Assembly: GCA_030527385.1 (NCBI GenBank)
Contig: JAUNAY010000083.1
Coordinates: 1 to 5,573, forward strand
DNA from: Fusobacterium sp.
Lineage (GTDB): Bacteria > Fusobacteriota > Fusobacteriia > Fusobacteriales > Fusobacteriaceae
Length of the DNA stretch: 5,573 nucleotides
Reading direction: 5' to 3'
Below are positions 5,023-5,573 of the stretch, in pieces. Position numbers and translations under genes: made by a program. The notes beneath the pieces were generated by a model. The model was not told the origin of the DNA. It ran no database searches and worked only from the letters and a program-made list of their open reading frames with translations. Numbering within the stretch: the stretch's first letter is position 1; every line of letters begins with the position of its first letter.

Positions 5023-5474
5023 TTTTTGATACTTTAAAAAACATTAAAAACTACAAAGGAATATCTGCTAATCTTGACAAAGCAATTGAGAGTATTGCAA
5101 AAGGGGAGTATTTAACAGCTCCTGCAGGAGTTACAAATATAGACGGAACAGAAGTTTTTTTCAATGTTCAAGAAAATGTAATTCCAAAAAATCTTGAAGA
5201 TGCAAACTTTGAAATTCACAAAAAATATATTGATATTCAACTTATTATTGATGGACAAGAAAATTTCGGATATGCTACTTTAGAAAATGTTTCACCTAAA
5301 AATGAATTTAGCCCAGAAAAAGATTTTCAAGCATTAAATGGAGATGTAGAAGTTACTTACACAATGAAATCTGATAGATTTATTCTTTTCTTTCCAGAAG
5401 AACCACATATGCCTTGCTTAAAATCAGGAAATACTGAAAAAATTAAAAAAGTTGTTTATAAAATTAAATTCTAA
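5019..5474 (+). CDS. YhcH/YjgK/YiaL (DUF386) family protein
   Basis: The 151-residue soluble protein is full length for this cupin-like family (about 150 residues). It shows the family opening MIFDTLKNIKNYKG, the central block FEIHKKYIDIQLIIDG (64-79, with His67), G-Y-A (84-86), the FFPEEPHMP block (124-132, with His130) and the closing K-K-V-V-Y-K-I. The conserved His/Glu positions probably bind a metal in the barrel. Characterised relatives include E. coli NanQ/YhcH, a sialic acid anomerase, and TabA, linked to biofilm formation. No sugar-catabolic genes are visible here, so the substrate is unknown. The start overlaps the exporter stop (ATGA), pointing to translational coupling and a shared transcript. 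The gene contains its own intact T7 run (5155-5161). Confidence 0.87.
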   Translation: MIFDTLKNIKNYKGISANLDKAIESIAKGEYLTAPAGVTNIDGTEVFFNVQENVIPKNLEDANFEIHKKYIDIQLIIDGQENFGYATLENVSPKNEFSPEKDFQALNGDVEVTYTMKSDRFILFFPEEPHMPCLKSGNTEKIKKVVYKIKF

Positions 5475-5475
5475 T

Positions 5476-5515
5476 AAAATTGTCCCTCTCTTTAAAAGGT
5501 GAGGGACAATTTTTT
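5476..5515 (+). terminator. Rho-independent terminator after the exporter/YhcH operon
   Basis: AAAATTGTCCCTC (5476-5488) pairs perfectly over 13 bp with GAGGGACAATTTT (5501-5513) around a 12-base loop, followed by a T run to 5515. It begins one base after the YhcH-family stop codon. The A-rich left flank means it could also act on transcripts arriving from the right. Confidence 0.92.
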
Positions 5516-5520
5516 AAATT

Positions 5521-5560
5521 AATAGTATTTTTTCTTTAATACTACCAATTAAATACTATT
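5521..5560. repeat. Weak AT-rich inverted repeat near the window edge
   Basis: AATAGTATT (5521-5529) is exactly reverse-complemented by AATACTATT (5552-5560). A further partial copy, AATACTA, lies at 5538-5544, so two alternative hairpins are possible. The arms contain one G/C pair each and no gene is visible nearby, so function is doubtful. Confidence 0.3.
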
Positions 5561-5573
5561 TTCTATATATTTT

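Noticed and set aside
1..5573. CRISPR arrays, tRNA or rRNA genes, insertion sequences
   Set aside because: No regularly spaced repeats, no cloverleaf or rRNA-like GC-richer block, and no transposase-like frame or flanking terminal repeats were seen.

Overview
The window is very AT-rich DNA with long homopolymer runs, short intergenic gaps and strong GGAGG-type ribosome binding sites. Base composition and gene content suggest Fusobacteriota (Fusobacterium, Cetobacterium or a relative). This is an inference; a low-GC clostridial relative is not excluded.

Minus strand, 3761 down to 1: a compact operon of a type II secretion / type IV pilus-like machine. Its order is a prepilin-like minor pseudopilin (3210-3761), an unrecognised 59-residue exported protein (3030-3209), the assembly ATPase GspE/PilB (1736-3028), the inner-membrane platform protein GspF/PilC (584-1736), a major pilin/pseudopilin of GspG type (62-556), and the first 19 codons of a membrane protein running off the edge (1-58) whose sequence and position suggest a prepilin peptidase. 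Genes abut or overlap by 0-1 bases almost throughout, so they are probably co-transcribed from a promoter near 3800-3830. The gspF gene is broken: a T7 homopolymer at 879-885 (minus-strand sense) shifts the frame by one and splits it into a 294-residue N-terminal part and an 85-residue C-terminal part. Removing one T restores a normal protein of about 383 residues. No secretin or GspC/L/M or PilM/N/O genes lie in the window.

Intergenic 3762-3966: a divergent control region holding candidate promoters for both directions, a spaced direct repeat (GTGAG-N4-ACAAA) and a perfect 10-bp inverted repeat just downstream of a TATAAT box.

Plus strand, 3967-5474: two genes overlapping by 4 bases. The first is a compact membrane protein of the aromatic acid exporter/FUSC-like class made of two clearly homologous halves. 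The second is a full-length YhcH/YjgK/YiaL (DUF386) family protein. A strong intrinsic terminator at 5476-5515 closes this transcription unit. The last 58 bases hold only AT-rich sequence with a weak inverted repeat.

The pilin operon and the exporter operon look functionally unrelated; they share only the divergent control region.
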